Shown: positions 1 through 12,202 of the stretch, in pieces
Position numbering within the stretch: the first letter of the stretch is position 1
How the letters are laid out: every line of letters begins with the position of its first letter
From: Ampelocalamus luodianensis
Lineage: Eukaryota; Streptophyta; Magnoliopsida; Poales; Poaceae
Direction: 5' to 3'
Length of the DNA: 64,000 bases
NCBI GenBank assembly: GCA_036346255.1
Contig: CM070633.1
Span: 6,510,001 to 6,574,000, forward strand
The notes under the pieces: model-generated
Told to the model about the DNA's origin: nothing
The model's input: the letters and a program-made list of their open reading frames with translations, nothing else
Databases searched by the model: none
Program-made: the position numbers and the translations under genes

Positions 1-1840
1 AACCATCATGAAGAACACCATCATAGTAATATACTAGACAACATCGGATCTCCGATCTATCTCATGATCTCTACATTGGGATACCCCATGACCTCAAAAA
101 CTAAATGGATTACTCACTAATGAAAGAAGAGCACATAAATAACATAGAGAAAACACCACACATGGTCTGGAAATAATAGATTAAACCACAAAACAAATCT
201 GATGTAAAAACTATTTGGTGGGCGCATAGGCCCAAGTCTTTAGAATGATCTAAGATAGTTTATGGCTAAATCCTATGGAGAAATATGTTGGAATGAATGA
301 TCTAGAGGTGAAAGAAGGTGATGGAGGTGTCCTTCCCCCTTAGGGTTGGTGGTGAATCTATACTGATCTCCTCTCACTAAGCATAAATAAATGTTATGAT
401 AATATAGTTGTAAAGACAATGGCAAACAGCAAACCGATGCCTACCGTTCTACCATGCACTTGCCTTTTAACCACGAAAATCCGAATGATGCAAAGGCGGT
501 ACCAAACTTAAAACAACACTCTCTGGAACAAACCAATAATCTACCTCAAAAACATGCAACAATAGTACATGAACATCAAACAACTCAACATCGCTCCTAG
601 GCGCAAACCCGACATAATTAACCTCTCTTCACCGGACAACCCACCCACTGTCCCGGTGATCAAATATCCATAACTTTTACTCACAGAATCCAAATATATC
701 AAACTCTATATTTTTTTTGGAATCTACACAAACTTTGCTACACTTTCCTAGTTATGCAAAAGCTCTAATTAAGCCATCTGAATCCCCGTTTTTAACCCCG
801 AATGTCAAACTGGATCATTACAGAACAATAGACTTCACAATTTTATATCTATTTTTCTACCACATGAAAGTAGCAAACCCTACCACTTCTGAAAACTACA
901 TATAATTATCTAACTAAACCCTAGTTATGATCATAATTTAATTAGACCATCTACTGCACGTAATCAAGCAATCTACGCGACTACTGTTAATGACGATTGA
1001 ATTCTGGATTGCAACACCCCGGTAGCCATAACTTTTAAACTGTTTAACCAAATGTAGTTATCTTGTACTCAGTGGAAAACTTAGACAATTATCTACAATT
1101 TTCCTACCATGACAAAGTTACAAAACAAGACTTAGATACCCCGAAATTCCCTCGTAAGGTTTCGCAACAAAACTAACCGAAACAGAACAGGGCATCACCA
1201 ATTAACCAATTTCCGCGATCAATCACTCTAACCTACGATTAAAACTCAATCTAATAGGATGAAAAGGATTTCCATATTGTTACCCTCAAAACCAGACCAC
1301 GAACAAGATCGATCACAAAACCCTAATTTTTCCTTCTTCTTCCTGGCTTCTCCTCTTTCCTCACCTTCCTCTGCAGCCGTAGCACCAGCGGGCGTAGCAG
1401 CAGCAGCAACAACAACCAGCGGCTAGCAGAAGCCTATGCACATGCACATGTATCACTAGCTAGCAGCAGCAAATCAACACGCAAGCAGCAAAGCAGCCAT
1501 GCAACGCTTAGCTAGCTAGCAGCGGCAGCACAGCATGCATGTGCATGTAGTGCAGCAGCAGGAAAAGCAGAGATATGGCAGCATGCCAGCAAGAGGCAGG
1601 GGCTGGGCAGGGTGCTGTGCGGCAGCAGCAAGCAGGAAAGCTAGGGCAGCGGCGGCGTGCGGTTAGGTCTTTGATTCGGCCACCCCTCCCCTCTTCCTTA
1701 TATTATGCAGTCTGCCCCCCCTGCTGAGTCATGTTGGACTCAGTTTAGGCTTGGGCCGGCATCCCACTGACCCCTCTTTCCCTTCTCTTTCTCTTTAACT
1801 TCTCTCTCTTTCTATTTCTTTTATTAAACGGGGTATTACA
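1..1840 (-). mobile_element. LTR of a Ty3/gypsy-type retrotransposon, cut by the window edge
   Basis: The right boundary is sharp. The sequence ends in GGGTATTACA at 1840, whose complement TGTAATACCC is a typical LTR start, and LINE coding sequence begins at the next base. The LTR therefore reads on the minus strand, and its element (or solo LTR) extends left beyond the window. The body has AT-rich stretches at 200-1300, a GC-rich GCAGCAG-like stretch at about 1370-1680, and no convincing reading frame; the small ORFs here look like chance. No primer-binding site appears anywhere in 1-1840, so the left LTR end is not in view. I infer a long gypsy LTR from its layout; the family is not certain. 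Confidence 0.5.
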
Positions 1841-2040
1841 GAATGTGCTCGATGCAAAAGCAACAGATGCCATTTCTTGTGCTTGGAGGAGTGTGCTCAA
1901 AGGAATTGACCTGGTAAAAGATGGTATCATTTGGCGACTGGGAGATGGGCAGCTTATCAAAATCTAGGATGATCTTTGGTTCCCTCGTGGCTGGACACGG
2001 CACCAGATCACAAGCCAAGGACATCACCTGCTGGAATATG
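1841..2040 (+). pseudogene. LINE (L1-type) ORF2 C-terminal fragment, first part
   Basis: The plus-strand translation reads as the region after the reverse transcriptase of plant L1-like ORF2, including CAWRSVLKG, then DGIIWRLGDGQLIKI, a stop, and DLWFPRGW. These are hallmarks of the segment between the RT and the terminal zinc-binding region. There is a stop codon where a Trp (W of IWDD) would be expected, so the copy is dead. The frame is cut near 2040 by a solo LTR and resumes at 16003. Removing 2041-16002 with one target duplication restores the frame as LLEYIAELID. The left end is cut by the LTR ending at 1840. Confidence 0.75.
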
Positions 2041-3290
2041 TGCTAATAATACACCCTAGAGGCAATCATGAAGATAAGTGTACCGCTTTTTTTTGTTTAT
2101 GAACTATTTGAATAATATGGTACTTTGTCCTTTGGTGATCTATCATTTTATTGATTAATGTTTATGTGACTTATTCGTGAAACTTTTTATTCATATTATG
2201 ATGTTATTCTAAATATCACTGATCCTATATCATTATGTCGGACACTTATGATTTATAGATTAGAACATGTATTGATTGATGATCACGTTTCACGGATCAT
2301 AGATAGGAGATACCAAATCAATAATATGGACATATGTTGGAGAACATAATGTTGGATTAACCCACCTTGCGACAATACGAGAATTATTATATTCTTAAGT
2401 GTCATTAGTTGGTCTCATATATAGTGTATGTGGGATCCTTAGACATGATATAATTATGGTTTTCTACATGTGTAATAATTTATTTAGGGGTTGTCAATTG
2501 CTACTCCGTAACTGGGTATTCATAAAGGTAGCTTTCGGATTTACTATAAAATATGCAGAGGAATGCGAGCGATCAAAATGGAATTTGCTCCTCCTATACA
2601 ACAGAAAAGATCTCAAGCCCTCGATGTGGTTGGATTAGGAAAGTACATGGCCTTGCCGAATGTGGCTAAAGAGTCAACTCCAACTAACTAATCCACTATA
2701 TGATTAAGTGAATGATCGAGCTATCATAGGATAGCATGCATCTTTCCTTGAGTTCGATCTGGTGTTCTAAGACAAAGGGATCAACATATGAACATTATAT
2801 AGGTTTGTCCAATATGATATTTTTGTGTATTTGGGGGTCACTATGTCCTGCTAGGGACCGCTACCGATTTGTGATTGGAAAGAGATTTTTGGGCCGCGGC
2901 CAAGTACATATGAACCTACAGAGTCACACACTTAATGGGTTAGAACTAATCAGTTCGAATAGGATCTGTTCGTATGGGTTTTACACCTTAATGGTCCATT
3001 GTGTAGGGCTCCACAGGGGGCTCTTTATAAAGGGAGGCATGGGGCTTTGGGGAGGATGTCGCACCACCCACCAAAACCCTAGCTACCACCCCCGAAGGCC
3101 CTGCCAGTGCTAGCACACCGGCGCACGACATTCCATCCCAGGATGTGTAGATAGCGTAGAGGAGTTACTACGGTTGTTACTGCGCTAATTGAGGATGTTC
3201 TGCGATGTACGTGAGGAATGTGAAGAGCTATTGGAGGAGACAATCTAGTGGTAACCAACTCTTCTTCCGCTGCACTACGTGTCTAATGGT
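2041..3290 (+). mobile_element. Solo copia-type LTR, left part (continues at 15907-16002)
   Basis: AT-rich non-coding sequence with the structure of a long Ty1/copia LTR in plus orientation: an opening CACCCTAGAGGCAATC block, a promoter-like TTATAAAG at 3025-3032, and CTTCTTCCGCTGC near the end. It is split at 3290 by a copia element and resumes at 15907, ending CCCAATA at 16002. Flanking 5-mers are ATATG (2036-2040) and ATATA (16003-16007), an imperfect target duplication. An alternative start at 2029 (TGCTGGAATATG) fits general LTR appearance, but it gives no duplication and breaks the LINE frame. No internal coding region belongs to it, so it is a solo LTR. Confidence 0.65.
3025..3032 (+). 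promoter_or_regulatory. TATA-like box of the solo LTR
   Basis: TTATAAAG followed by a GGGAGGC tract, placed in the downstream half of the LTR as expected for an LTR promoter. It supports plus orientation. Inference from motif and position only. Confidence 0.35.
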
Positions 3291-3401
3291 TCTTGGAATA
3301 AACCCTTGATATATGCCCATGGGCCAAAGGCTAATATATATATATGTTGTAAGTGTAGGTAAATATGCAAAGAATACCATATATAAGAGACATATCTAAC
3401 A
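3291..3401 (-). repeat. 3' LTR of the short-LTR copia element
   Basis: Matches 15798-15906 over its whole length with scattered differences; both share GTGTAGGTAAATATGCAAAG and AGAGACATATCTAA. The sense strand starts TGTTAGATATGTC directly after the purine tract AAGAGGGG. Confidence 0.85.
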
Positions 3402-3409
3402 CCCCTCTT

Positions 3410-5235
3410 AAACTCATGGTGGATCAACAACACTGAGTTTGGAGAGGTAGAAGCTGTGCTGAGCTCTAGTATGTGTTTTGTTGAAGAAATCTGCTAACTG
3501 ATGCTCCGAAGGCACATACTAAAGAGCAATAAACTGCTCCTACACTTGCGATCTCATGTATGAAGCATCTACTCCAATGTGCTTGGTGAGCTCATGCTTC
3601 ATTGGATCTCAAGTAATGCTAATCGTGATAGTACTATCTGATAAGAGAGAAGTTGGTATAGAAGTTGAAACACCGAAATCCTCAAGTAGCCATTGAAGCC
3701 AAGTTATCTTAGCTATCAACGCTACCATGGCTCGCAATTCAGCCTCAACACTCGAACGGGAAACACCAGTCTACTTCTTGGTCTTCTAGGCAATCAGAGA
3801 GAAACCAAGAAAAACACAATAGGTAGAAAGAGACTGGCAATCAGAAGGATCGCTAGCCCTAGTCGCATCAGAGTACGTTTGAAGCTGCAGAGAGCTGGAG
3901 AGAGGAAAGAAAAAGGCGAGATTGATGGTCCTACTAAGATATCGTAGAACACAAAGAAAGTGACTGTAGTGGAGCTGAGCGAGAGCAGAAATGAATTGAC
4001 TCAGAATGTGAACTAGGTGAGAAATGTCAGGTCAACTGATCCCAAGGTAGATGAGACTCCCAACAAGATAGCGGTAGCGAGTGGGGTCCTTAAGAGGCTC
4101 CCCATCAGGGGCCGAGGGTTAACCACTAAGCTCAATAGGAGTGTCCGCCATGCGCCGATCAGTGAGAGCAAGAATATCATGAATGTACTTCTCCTGTGAG
4201 AGGTAGTAGCCCTCGGGCGTAGAAGTGACCTCAATCCCAAGAAAGTAATGAAGAGGACCCAAATCAGACATCAAGAACTACTCACCGAGAGGCTCCTTCA
4301 TAAAATCAATGTACTAAGAGTCATTTCCAGTAATGATCATATCATCCATAGGGAAGGAGGAGCATCCAACCCCGAGAAGGTCAAACTAAGCACGAGGGGC
4401 TTGCTTGATAGAGAGAGCAACGAAGGCGACAAACCATATCATCATGGACAAAATACCTAGGGCGGCTACATGTATACCTCCTCACGTAGCTCACCATTGA
4501 GAAAGGCATTCTTGATGCCTAGCTAACAGATAGGCAACTTTCGAACAGAGGCCACAACAAGGAGAGTGCAAACAGTGGTCATGTGGGCGACATGAGCGAA
4601 GGTTCCACTATAGTCACAACCATGCTCTTACTGAAAGCCACGTGCCACAAAACAAGCCTTGTAGCACTCAAGAGAGCCATCCGAGTGGGTCTTGATCTTG
4701 TACAACCACTTGCACGTGATAGGAGTGACATGCGCAAGTAAGGGCATAGAATCCCAAGTGCCAGTATGCTCCAAAGCTACAATATCCTCAAACATCACGA
4801 GCTAACAGTCAAGGTGAGCTTCAGCCTCACGGTAAGCCATAGGCTCAGAAAGAGCAGCAGCTACAAAATCGTAGAGCTCAGGAGGCCTAACAATGTGACG
4901 ATCATGAAGATTTTATCTAGGAGGGGAAGGTGGTGCATAACCTAACAAGGACGGAAAACAAGAGCTGGGAATAGGGCCCAGCAAAGATGGTGGCTCAACT
5001 GGAGAAGGAGGAGTGGCCTAGGATGGCGAGAGTAGTGCAGGAGAAAGGGTGGACTCTCAACAAAAAAGATGGAAGGAACCTCCGGAGGAGAGGGAATAGG
5101 TAGAGCCAAAGGAGAGGGAAACAAAGAAGGTAGAGGTAGAAGCAAAACAAAAGTGAAAAGCTAAGAGTCAGGAGAAGTTAGAAAGGAGATCAACTCAACA
5201 AGAAAATCTGAGCTGATAGTAGAGGGACGATGGTA
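3410..5235 (-). pseudogene. copia reverse transcriptase and RNase H, decayed
   Basis: Read leftward on the minus strand. About 5145-4940 encodes the proline- and leucine-rich linker usual between integrase and RT. RT follows: CKWLYKIKTHSDGS, then YKACFVARGF (normally KARLVARGF), then IKNAFLNGELREEVYM, then a degraded YVDD-containing palm and a [17 protein letters not shown] block near 4210-4230. The remainder to 3410 is RNase H remnant and tail. Multiple in-frame stops and frame changes make it non-functional. At 5240 it is cut by the gypsy element, and the upstream integrase continues at 13171. Confidence 0.75.
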
Positions 5236-5240
5236 GTAAG

Positions 5241-6229
5241 TGATGGAGACGGGGTGCCCGATCTTTCGATGAGATTGATAACTATCGATTTTGGGTGGAG
5301 GTGACTCTCGCGATCCGACTACAACCGTACGACGACGCTTGCGCCTTAGCAATCGTTGAACCAACTCCGAGACGTTATTGACCGTGATGGAAGCGCGATC
5401 AACCTGAACACGAGGTTCAATTCCTGCGAGCAATCGAAGAACTAGCAAGAATAAGATGTATGCAATCTGATATTGCGAATAAAATTGTAGTATAGATGGT
5501 ATTGAAAACAAAAGTGGGATCAGAAAGGTGTCTTGACAGTGGTCGTCAAACACAATCGAAGAAACAGTTTGCACAATGGCTAAACCTAAATTCAACGAAA
5601 TCCGAGTTCTAGCCGGGGACGGCGGCTCCTATATGGGAATACGACCAGGGGTGGCGTCCAGGAAGTGGACGACGCCCTAGGGTTACAAGGCCCATGGGCC
5701 CAAGAGGAGGTGGCGCGACACCCTTTTGACTCGGTAAAAAACAGACGTGGATTGTTTTGTTTATTGTGGTCAGCTCGGTTGGAATTTGAAGCTGAGGTTG
5801 GATCCATTGGAAAGTAGACTTGATAAGCTTTCAATGAAGTCCAAGAACATCCCAAACGGAGTCCGTATGAAGAAGTTACGGCCGTTTGAACTTAGTCTTG
5901 TCGCAGCGATCGAACTCGAATTCGAACGAGCCCAACTCGAACTCTTGCTTGGCTCGGACCCAAAGTGACGTGATGTCCTCCATTATGCCTCCTATGCTTG
6001 TCCATGACTCCACATACCTCTCCTTGGTCCTTTCCCATGTTCCTAAGCATAATTAAATTACTTGCATTAGGTAGCGATCTATTCTCAGTAATATATAACC
6101 CTATAAACGAATTCACCTGGTGATTAAGTTGGCGAGCACGAGCTCGAGTAATTGGTCCTTGTAATATTGGTTGTGGATCAGTTTGTGTGTGTAGGCGCGG
6201 TTGTATCCAAATTAGGGATGTCCTCATCA
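5241..6229 (-). repeat. 3' LTR of the gypsy element
   Basis: 989 bp. On the plus strand it runs from TGATGGAGACGGGG to GGATGTCCTCATCA. Direct-repeat partner of 12203-13165. It contains a roughly 30-bp stretch near 5520-5560 that is replaced by a shorter, different sequence in the partner. Confidence 0.93.
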
Positions 6230-6239
6230 TCCTCCCTTC

Positions 6240-7430
6240 TTGCATTTGAGTCGTCCTCGACTCAAGCTCATCCTCTTCTCCCAAGTATGGTTTCAAATCT
6301 GCAATGTTAAATGTGGGACTAACCCCAAAATCTACAGAGCGAGTCAAGTTTGTATGCATTATCATTAATCTTTTCTAACACTTTGAAAGGACCATCACTC
6401 GAGGCATCAATTTTGACTTTCTCAATTCGGGGAACCTATCTTTTCTCAAGTGCAACCAAACAAGATCTCTGGTTCAAAAGTTAAATGTTTTCTCCTTGAC
6501 TACCAAACAAGTTTATATTTAGCATTCATGCGCTCTATATTCTCCTTAGTTGTCTCATGCATTTTTAAAATCAATTCAAGACGTTGGTTAGCATCAAAGT
6601 TCAATTTATCCGAAGATGGAATAGGCATTAAATCAATAGGAGCACGAGGCACAAAACCATAAACAACTTCAAAGGGCACATCTTTGTAGTAGAATGCAAT
6701 GAACGATTATAAGCAAACTCAATATGAGGCAAACATTCTTCCCACAATTTTAAGTTCTTTTCAACACCGCCCTAAGCATTGTAGATAAAGTTCTATTCAC
6801 AACTTCGGTTTGTCCATCAGTTTGGGGATGACAAGTAGTAGAAAATAACAGTTTAGTCCCCAATTTAGCCCATAAAGTTCTCCAAAAGTGGCTAAGGAAT
6901 TTAGCATCACGATCTGAAACTATAGTATTAGGCACACCATGCAATCGAACAACTTCACGAAAGAATAAATCAGCAATATTGGCAACATCATTGCTCTTAT
7001 GACATGGTATAAAGTGAGCCATCTTAGAAAATCTATCAACAACCACGAATATACTATCGCTCCCTTCTTTGTTCTAGGCAATCCTAAAACAAAGTCCATC
7101 GAAATATCTTCCCACGGCATTTGAGGCTGGTAGAGGCATGTATAAACCATGAGGATTAAGTCGTGACTTAGCTCTTTGACATGTAGTGCAGCGAGCAAGC
7201 GTAACGCTCGGCGTCTCGTCTCATCTTTGGCCAAAAGAAATGATCGCAAGTATATCCTCCGTTTTCTTCACGCCAAAGTGTCCCATCACCGCCTCCATGC
7301 GCTTCTGTAACAACAACAAACGAACGGAGCTATTTGGAATGCATAGCTTGTTAGCTCTAAACACAAACCCGTCATTAATGACAAATTTGTTCCACGTTTT
7401 CCTTCTTTACAATTCAACAATATATCTGTA
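6240..7430 (-). pseudogene. gypsy integrase and polyprotein tail
   Basis: The catalytic core lies in two overlapping frames between about 7170 and 6750. Its parts are [16 protein letters not shown], then [30 protein letters not shown] and [15 protein letters not shown]. The D, D and E positions of the retroviral-type DDE triad are all present (SMDF, SDRD, QTEV), but a frameshift near 7040 separates the first Asp from the rest. An N-terminal zinc-binding region can be made out at about 7180-7300. After 6750 a tail with [20 protein letters not shown] and VYGFVPRAP-like text runs to the polypurine tract with further stops. I see no chromodomain. Confidence 0.85.
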
Positions 7431-8014
7431 AAATCAGCATCATGCACATATTGCTCTTTAATAGTCTTCAATCCAAAAAATTTGAAGTCAAGTTGTGAAA
7501 GCATGGTATATCTCCTAGACAAAGCATCAGCAATAACATTCTCTTTTCCCTTCTTGTGTTTTATGACATAAGGAAAAGACTCAATAAATTCAACCCACTT
7601 TGCATGTCTACGGTTCAATTTGCTTTGACTTCGAATATGCTTTAAAGATTCGTGATCAGAATGTATAACAAATTCTTTGGGCCATAAATAATGTTGCCAT
7701 GTTTCCAAAGTTCGAAATAGTGCATATAATTCCTTATCATAAGTAGAATAGTTCAAACTAGGCCCACTCAATTTCCTACTGAAGTATGCTATAGGTTTAC
7801 CTTCTTGTAGCAATACGCCACCTAAACCAATTCCGCTAGCATCACATTCTAGTTCAAAAGCCTTATTAAAGTCAGGGAGTTGGAGTAGTGGTGCATGTGT
7901 TAACTTATCTTTCAATGTGGTGAAGGCGTTCTCCTGTGCGGCGCTCCAAACAAATGGCACGCCCTTTTTGGTGAGCTCATTCAATGGTGCAGCGATGGTG
8001 CTGAAATCCTTCAC
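7286..8014 (-). pseudogene. gypsy RNase H domain
   Basis: A 242-residue frame with [20 protein letters not shown], then [38 protein letters not shown] and [10 protein letters not shown]. These are the usual Ty3/gypsy RNase H blocks, including the first catalytic Asp (CDAS) and the HSDH block. It degrades RNA in RNA:DNA hybrids during reverse transcription. It follows the RT in a different frame (RT ends near 8057), so the polyprotein is frameshifted between 8014 and 8057. Confidence 0.85.
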
Positions 8015-8056
8015 GAAGCGGCGGTAGAATCCAACAAGTCCTAAAAAGCTTCGTAC

Positions 8057-8780
8057 CTATGTGACCGTGTTAGGAGTCGGCCAACTCTGTATTGCTTCAA
8101 TCTTGGCTTGATCAACTTCAATTCCCTGTGGAGTAACAACATATCCAAGAAACGCGACTCGATCGGTGCAAAAGGTGCACTTCTCAAGGTTACCAAATAA
8201 ACGTGCATCACGTAAGACATTAAAAACAGCACGTAAATGGTCAAGATGTTCCTCTAAGGATTTGTTATATATCAATATATCATCAAAATAAACCACCACA
8301 AATCTACCAATGAAAGCACACAAAACCTCGTTCATTAGTCTCATGAAAGTGCTAGGTGCATTAGTTAATCCAAAAGGCATTACTAACCACTCATATAACC
8401 CGAACTTAGTTTTAAATCTGTTTTCCATTCATCGCCTAATTTCATGCGAATTTGGTGATATCCACTACATAAATCAACCTTCGAGAAAACAACGAGCCAC
8501 TCAATTCATCAAGCATATCATCTAATCTAGGAATAGGATGACGATACCTAATGGTGATATTATTGATTGCTCTACAATCTACACACATGCGCCATGATCC
8601 ATCTTTCTTAGGCACTAAAATGACCGGATAAACACAAGGACTAAGAGATTCACGCACATACCCTTTAGCAAGCAATTCTTGTACTTGCGCTGAATTTCTT
8701 TAGTTTCTTCCGAATTAGTCCTATATGGTGCGCGGTTGGCGATGATGCGCGGGAATTAAATCAATTTGATGCTCAATCCC
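8057..8780 (-). pseudogene. gypsy reverse transcriptase
   Basis: Two adjoining frames (8675-8442 and 8428-8057). The first has [20 protein letters not shown], then [18 protein letters not shown] and [14 protein letters not shown]. The second has [20 protein letters not shown], then [17 protein letters not shown] (the FDDI palm with both catalytic Asp residues) and [16 protein letters not shown]. The two are joined by one frame change around 8430-8445, where KIDL..GYHQIR-like text is damaged. The coding content is well preserved apart from the shift. Confidence 0.87.
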
Positions 8781-9127
8781 TCGAAGTGGTGGCAACCCGC
8801 GGTATGTCCTTCGGGAAGACATCGTTGTACTCTGCAAAATGTTAGTGACAGAGGAGGCAAAGAAGAAGGTGTATCCTCAAATGAAAACAAAGCTTCTTTG
8901 CAAACTAATGCATAGCAAATAGAATTACTACCATCCAGTTCGGTCATATCAGATTTGGTAGCAAGAAAACTAGCACCTTTCAATTTAATTTCTTTATTCT
9001 TCACATGAGTAGATTTAGGTTCTTTCTTTTATGTTCTTTGAACTTCTTTTGCTACAATCTGATTTTCGCTCTTAGCATTCTCCTGATTCTTCTCTCTACT
9101 AGCTCTAGCAAGTTCATCTTTAACAAT

Positions 9128-9760
9128 TTATTCAGGAGTCATAGGATGCATCACAATTCTCTTTCCCTTGAACATGAGAGAGTATTGATTATTCCTACCA
9201 TGATGCACACAATCAGTATCGTATTGCCAAGGTCGTCCTAATAACAATGAACAAGCTTGCATAGGAACAACATCGCAATCAACATAATCATGGTATGAAC
9301 CCATAGAAAAGTTTACTCTCACCATTCATGTTACCTTCAACTTACCACTGTTGTTGAACCATTGAATATGGTATGGGTGGGGATGAGGGTTGGTCGGCAA
9401 AGCAAGCTTCTCCACCATATCCATACTCGCCAAATTGTTGCAACTCCCACCATCAATAATTATGCAAATCGAGCGTTCCTTGGCAACGCTCTTGATTTGA
9501 AACAAATTATGGCGTTGATTTTGCTCAGCACGAGAAACTTGAGCACTTAGTACGCGTTGCACTATAATGCTCAAATACTTGTCGGCATCTTCGGCGTCAA
9601 CATGTTCCTCCTCATGATCAGATTCGTCATCAAGTCCTGCAGGGTCAGTTGCAAGCATAGCATATGTTTCATCATCAAAATCACTAGCAGAGGAATACCC
9701 ACCATCATCGCGTATGATCGATGCAGCGCTTGTTTGGACAATCCCGCATGATGTGTCCAT
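9128..9760 (-). pseudogene. gypsy aspartic protease region
   Basis: Reads ICIIIDGGSCNNLASMDMVE (a D-G-G active site in place of the commoner D-S/T-G) at about 9440-9480, then a C-terminal flap region ending CSLLLGRPWQYDTD near 9230. The first frame stops at 9326 and the second opens at 9325 in the same direction. Upstream text (DDGGYSSASDFDDETYAM) is the acidic linker after the gag zinc knuckle. Confidence 0.75.
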
Positions 9761-10488
9761 AGCCTTTGCACCGATGGCATTGAATATCCTTAGTTCGTCT
9801 GTCGAAGCAAATCAAGAGGAAGTTTTTGTAGATGCTTGTGGTGCTGATTTGGTTGCTTGAAACTTCGTGGTCTTGAGTTTGAAGTAGCGGCGCGCTTGTT
9901 GTTGAAGGGTGGCGGTGGGGTGCGATGGCGGGGTAGTAGATGTGCGTGGTGTCCATGAGTTTGTGCGACTGCGAGAAGAGTTAGATCGTGTCCTCGTCGG
10001 CGTCCTCGCACTTCACGTTCGACTTTGCAAGCAAGATGAAACAATCTAGTAATGGAGTTGTAATCTTTATATTCAAGGATGTCTTGAATTTCTCGATTCA
10101 ACCCTCCCAAAAACCTAGCCATTGATGCCTCCTCATTCTCATCTAAACCACAACGCAACATACCAATTTGCATTTCTTGATAGTAGTCTTCCACAGACTT
10201 TGTACCTTGTCGTAAGCGTTGCAATTTATTTAACAAATCACGAGTATAATATGAGGGAACAAATCGATGCCGCATAAGCAATTTTAAAGCCTCCCAACTG
10301 TTAGGTATGTTATTGGGATGTTGACGACAATGTTCTTTCCACCAAATAGAAGCAAAATCGGTAAATTTACTAGTAGCAGCCCTAACTCGTCTAATCTCAG
10401 GAACTTCATGGCAAGCAAATTTTTGATCAACAGCTAGTTCCCAATTAAGATAACCATCAGGATCATATTTACCATTAAAAGAGGGCAT
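9705..10488 (-). pseudogene. gypsy gag with CCHC zinc knuckle
   Basis: Starts at an ATG at 10488 and reads MPSFNGKYDPDGYLNWELAV, then IWWKEHCRQ, LLMRHRFVPSYYTRDLLNKL and QRLRQGTKSVEDYYQEM, the plant Ty3/gypsy gag (retrotrans_gag) pattern. The frame runs to 9790. A second frame (9956-9705) carries the single zinc knuckle CHRCKGYGHIMRDC, so a frameshift lies near 9800-9950. Gag forms the particle shell and binds element RNA. Confidence 0.87.
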
Positions 10489-12182
10489 AATGAATTTAAC
10501 CTTAGCGAAAGAATCATCGTGGTCACGTACCTCACGTCGTGGGGTCTCGTCGCATACCTTGTCGATTAAAACGCATGGCGTCGATGAGCTCGATCGTTGT
10601 TATTGTTACCCATATCATTGGCCTCGGTATCGATCACATAGTCGAATTCATCTTGTCCTCTACCACCGGGCAGCGGGGAATACCGGTGGATGCATGGGCC
10701 ATCTCATCAAGCGCGCCATAATACCGCCAAAGAAGTGTTAGTGAGGCCTTGCGCTCTCTCCATCGCGGCGGCGTGGCGTTTGCCTCAATTTGGCGCCCTC
10801 AAGTTGAGCAAGTCGCTCATTCGTGACCACGACATCTTCCTCAAGACCCTCCGCACGAAGGTTCATGAGGCGTCGGAAATGTTGTACGATTCCCTTCGTG
10901 CGAGGAGTATGAGATGTATCCTCATCCGAATGCTCCATGAGATCCCCGCCATTGTTAGCAAATCACAAGTATATGTCCCTAGCAACTACTAGGATGTGGT
11001 GGTTCAAAAGTCGCTCACACTCAAGCCTTCTATCGAATTCTTACCAATTCTTACCAAGCAAGCGGGGTGATCGGCGACCGGCGGTGTCAATGTATCTCAG
11101 AAGATTGGATGGAGCGATTGCGGTGAAGATCGATGCATGCGGTTGTAGAAAAGGTGTAGTGGGAAGGCTCAAGTATGGTAGCAATGGATTAACAACTATC
11201 AAATCGAGAGAATGCAAGCTGAAAAATCGTTCAACGCCGGTTAGTCTTTGGTCCTAGGCTAGATCGGACTAGAGACGCGAGCCTAGAACACAAAGCGAAA
11301 GCACAGCGGCAGAGCTAGAGAACGTGGCACACACAGTTCGGAGGCTCGAAAAAGGATGCCGTCTGAACGGGGAACCTTAGAATCACTTGGAGAGGGACTC
11401 TGTCAATTTTGAGCGAATTCTGAGAAACTTGATTTTTTTCGGTTTGCGGGCCCGTTTTGAGGCCCTAAACGACTTTTTTTGGGGTCGAAGTTGCTGCGCG
11501 TGTGCCCGATGGCTTACGCGGATCTAAAATCCTCAGATTTCCCAGACTTCTTTTTTGGCTCTATTTTCCCGTTTCCTTTCCAACGGATCAAGAATCGCCT
11601 CAATCGGAGGTCGTATGCAAAAGTTGTGTTTTTTTTTCTTTCTTTTTTTCTTCTTTTTTTTTCTTTTTTTTTGATCGCGTTGCCGAAGTCAAATGAATCT
11701 CAGGTTTCCTTCTGGCACCACGAAAATTAACCTCTTTTTTTTCTCTCTCTCCTTTTTTTTGTCACAAACTGAAACGAGCTTTTGTTTTTGGTTAGGGTTT
11801 TCCTTGGAGTGGAGGCGGCAGGAGGATTGTAGCTTGCCGCGACAGGAGGATGGTGGCCACAGAAGGATGCGGCAATGGATGGCGGCGCGGGTGGTCGTGG
11901 TAATGGCTCTGGTGGTGGAGCGGGCAGATTGAACCCAACCACAACGGTGCGACCAAACGTGAGCAGAACTCGAAACTCTAAAGGAACTAGACACTAAGAC
12001 CAGCAAAGGACACGACGATGCAATCAAAAGTTCAACAATGCAATGCACTGAAAAGAAAGATGCAATGACGCAATTGGTCTTGGATAGATAGGTGATCTAA
12101 TCCTATAGTTTTTTTTGGCTTTTTCTGGACTTTCAGAAATAAACAACCTAACTACGAAAAACAGTAAATCCTCACCGAGCAA
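10489..12182 (-). other. Long untranslated leader of the gypsy element
   Basis: Non-coding sequence between the primer-binding site and gag. It includes pyrimidine runs (on the plus strand) at 11630-11760. The block at about 11340-11640 is matched in reverse complement by 53530-53800, which shows that a related gypsy element lies near the right end of the window. Small ORFs here have no family resemblance. Confidence 0.7.
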
Positions 12183-12200
12183 CCTTGGGCTCTGATACCA
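12183..12200 (-). other. tRNA-Met primer-binding site of the gypsy element
   Basis: The complement reads TGGTATCAGAGCCCAAGG, two bases inside the 5' LTR. TGGTATCAGAGC matches the 3' end of plant initiator tRNA-Met. Confidence 0.9.
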
Positions 12201-12202
12201 CT

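Noticed and set aside
5161..5595. 144-codon minus-strand frame spanning the copia-gypsy junction.
   Set aside because: It crosses a transposon boundary (5240) and so cannot be an ancestral gene; the part inside the LTR has no motif.
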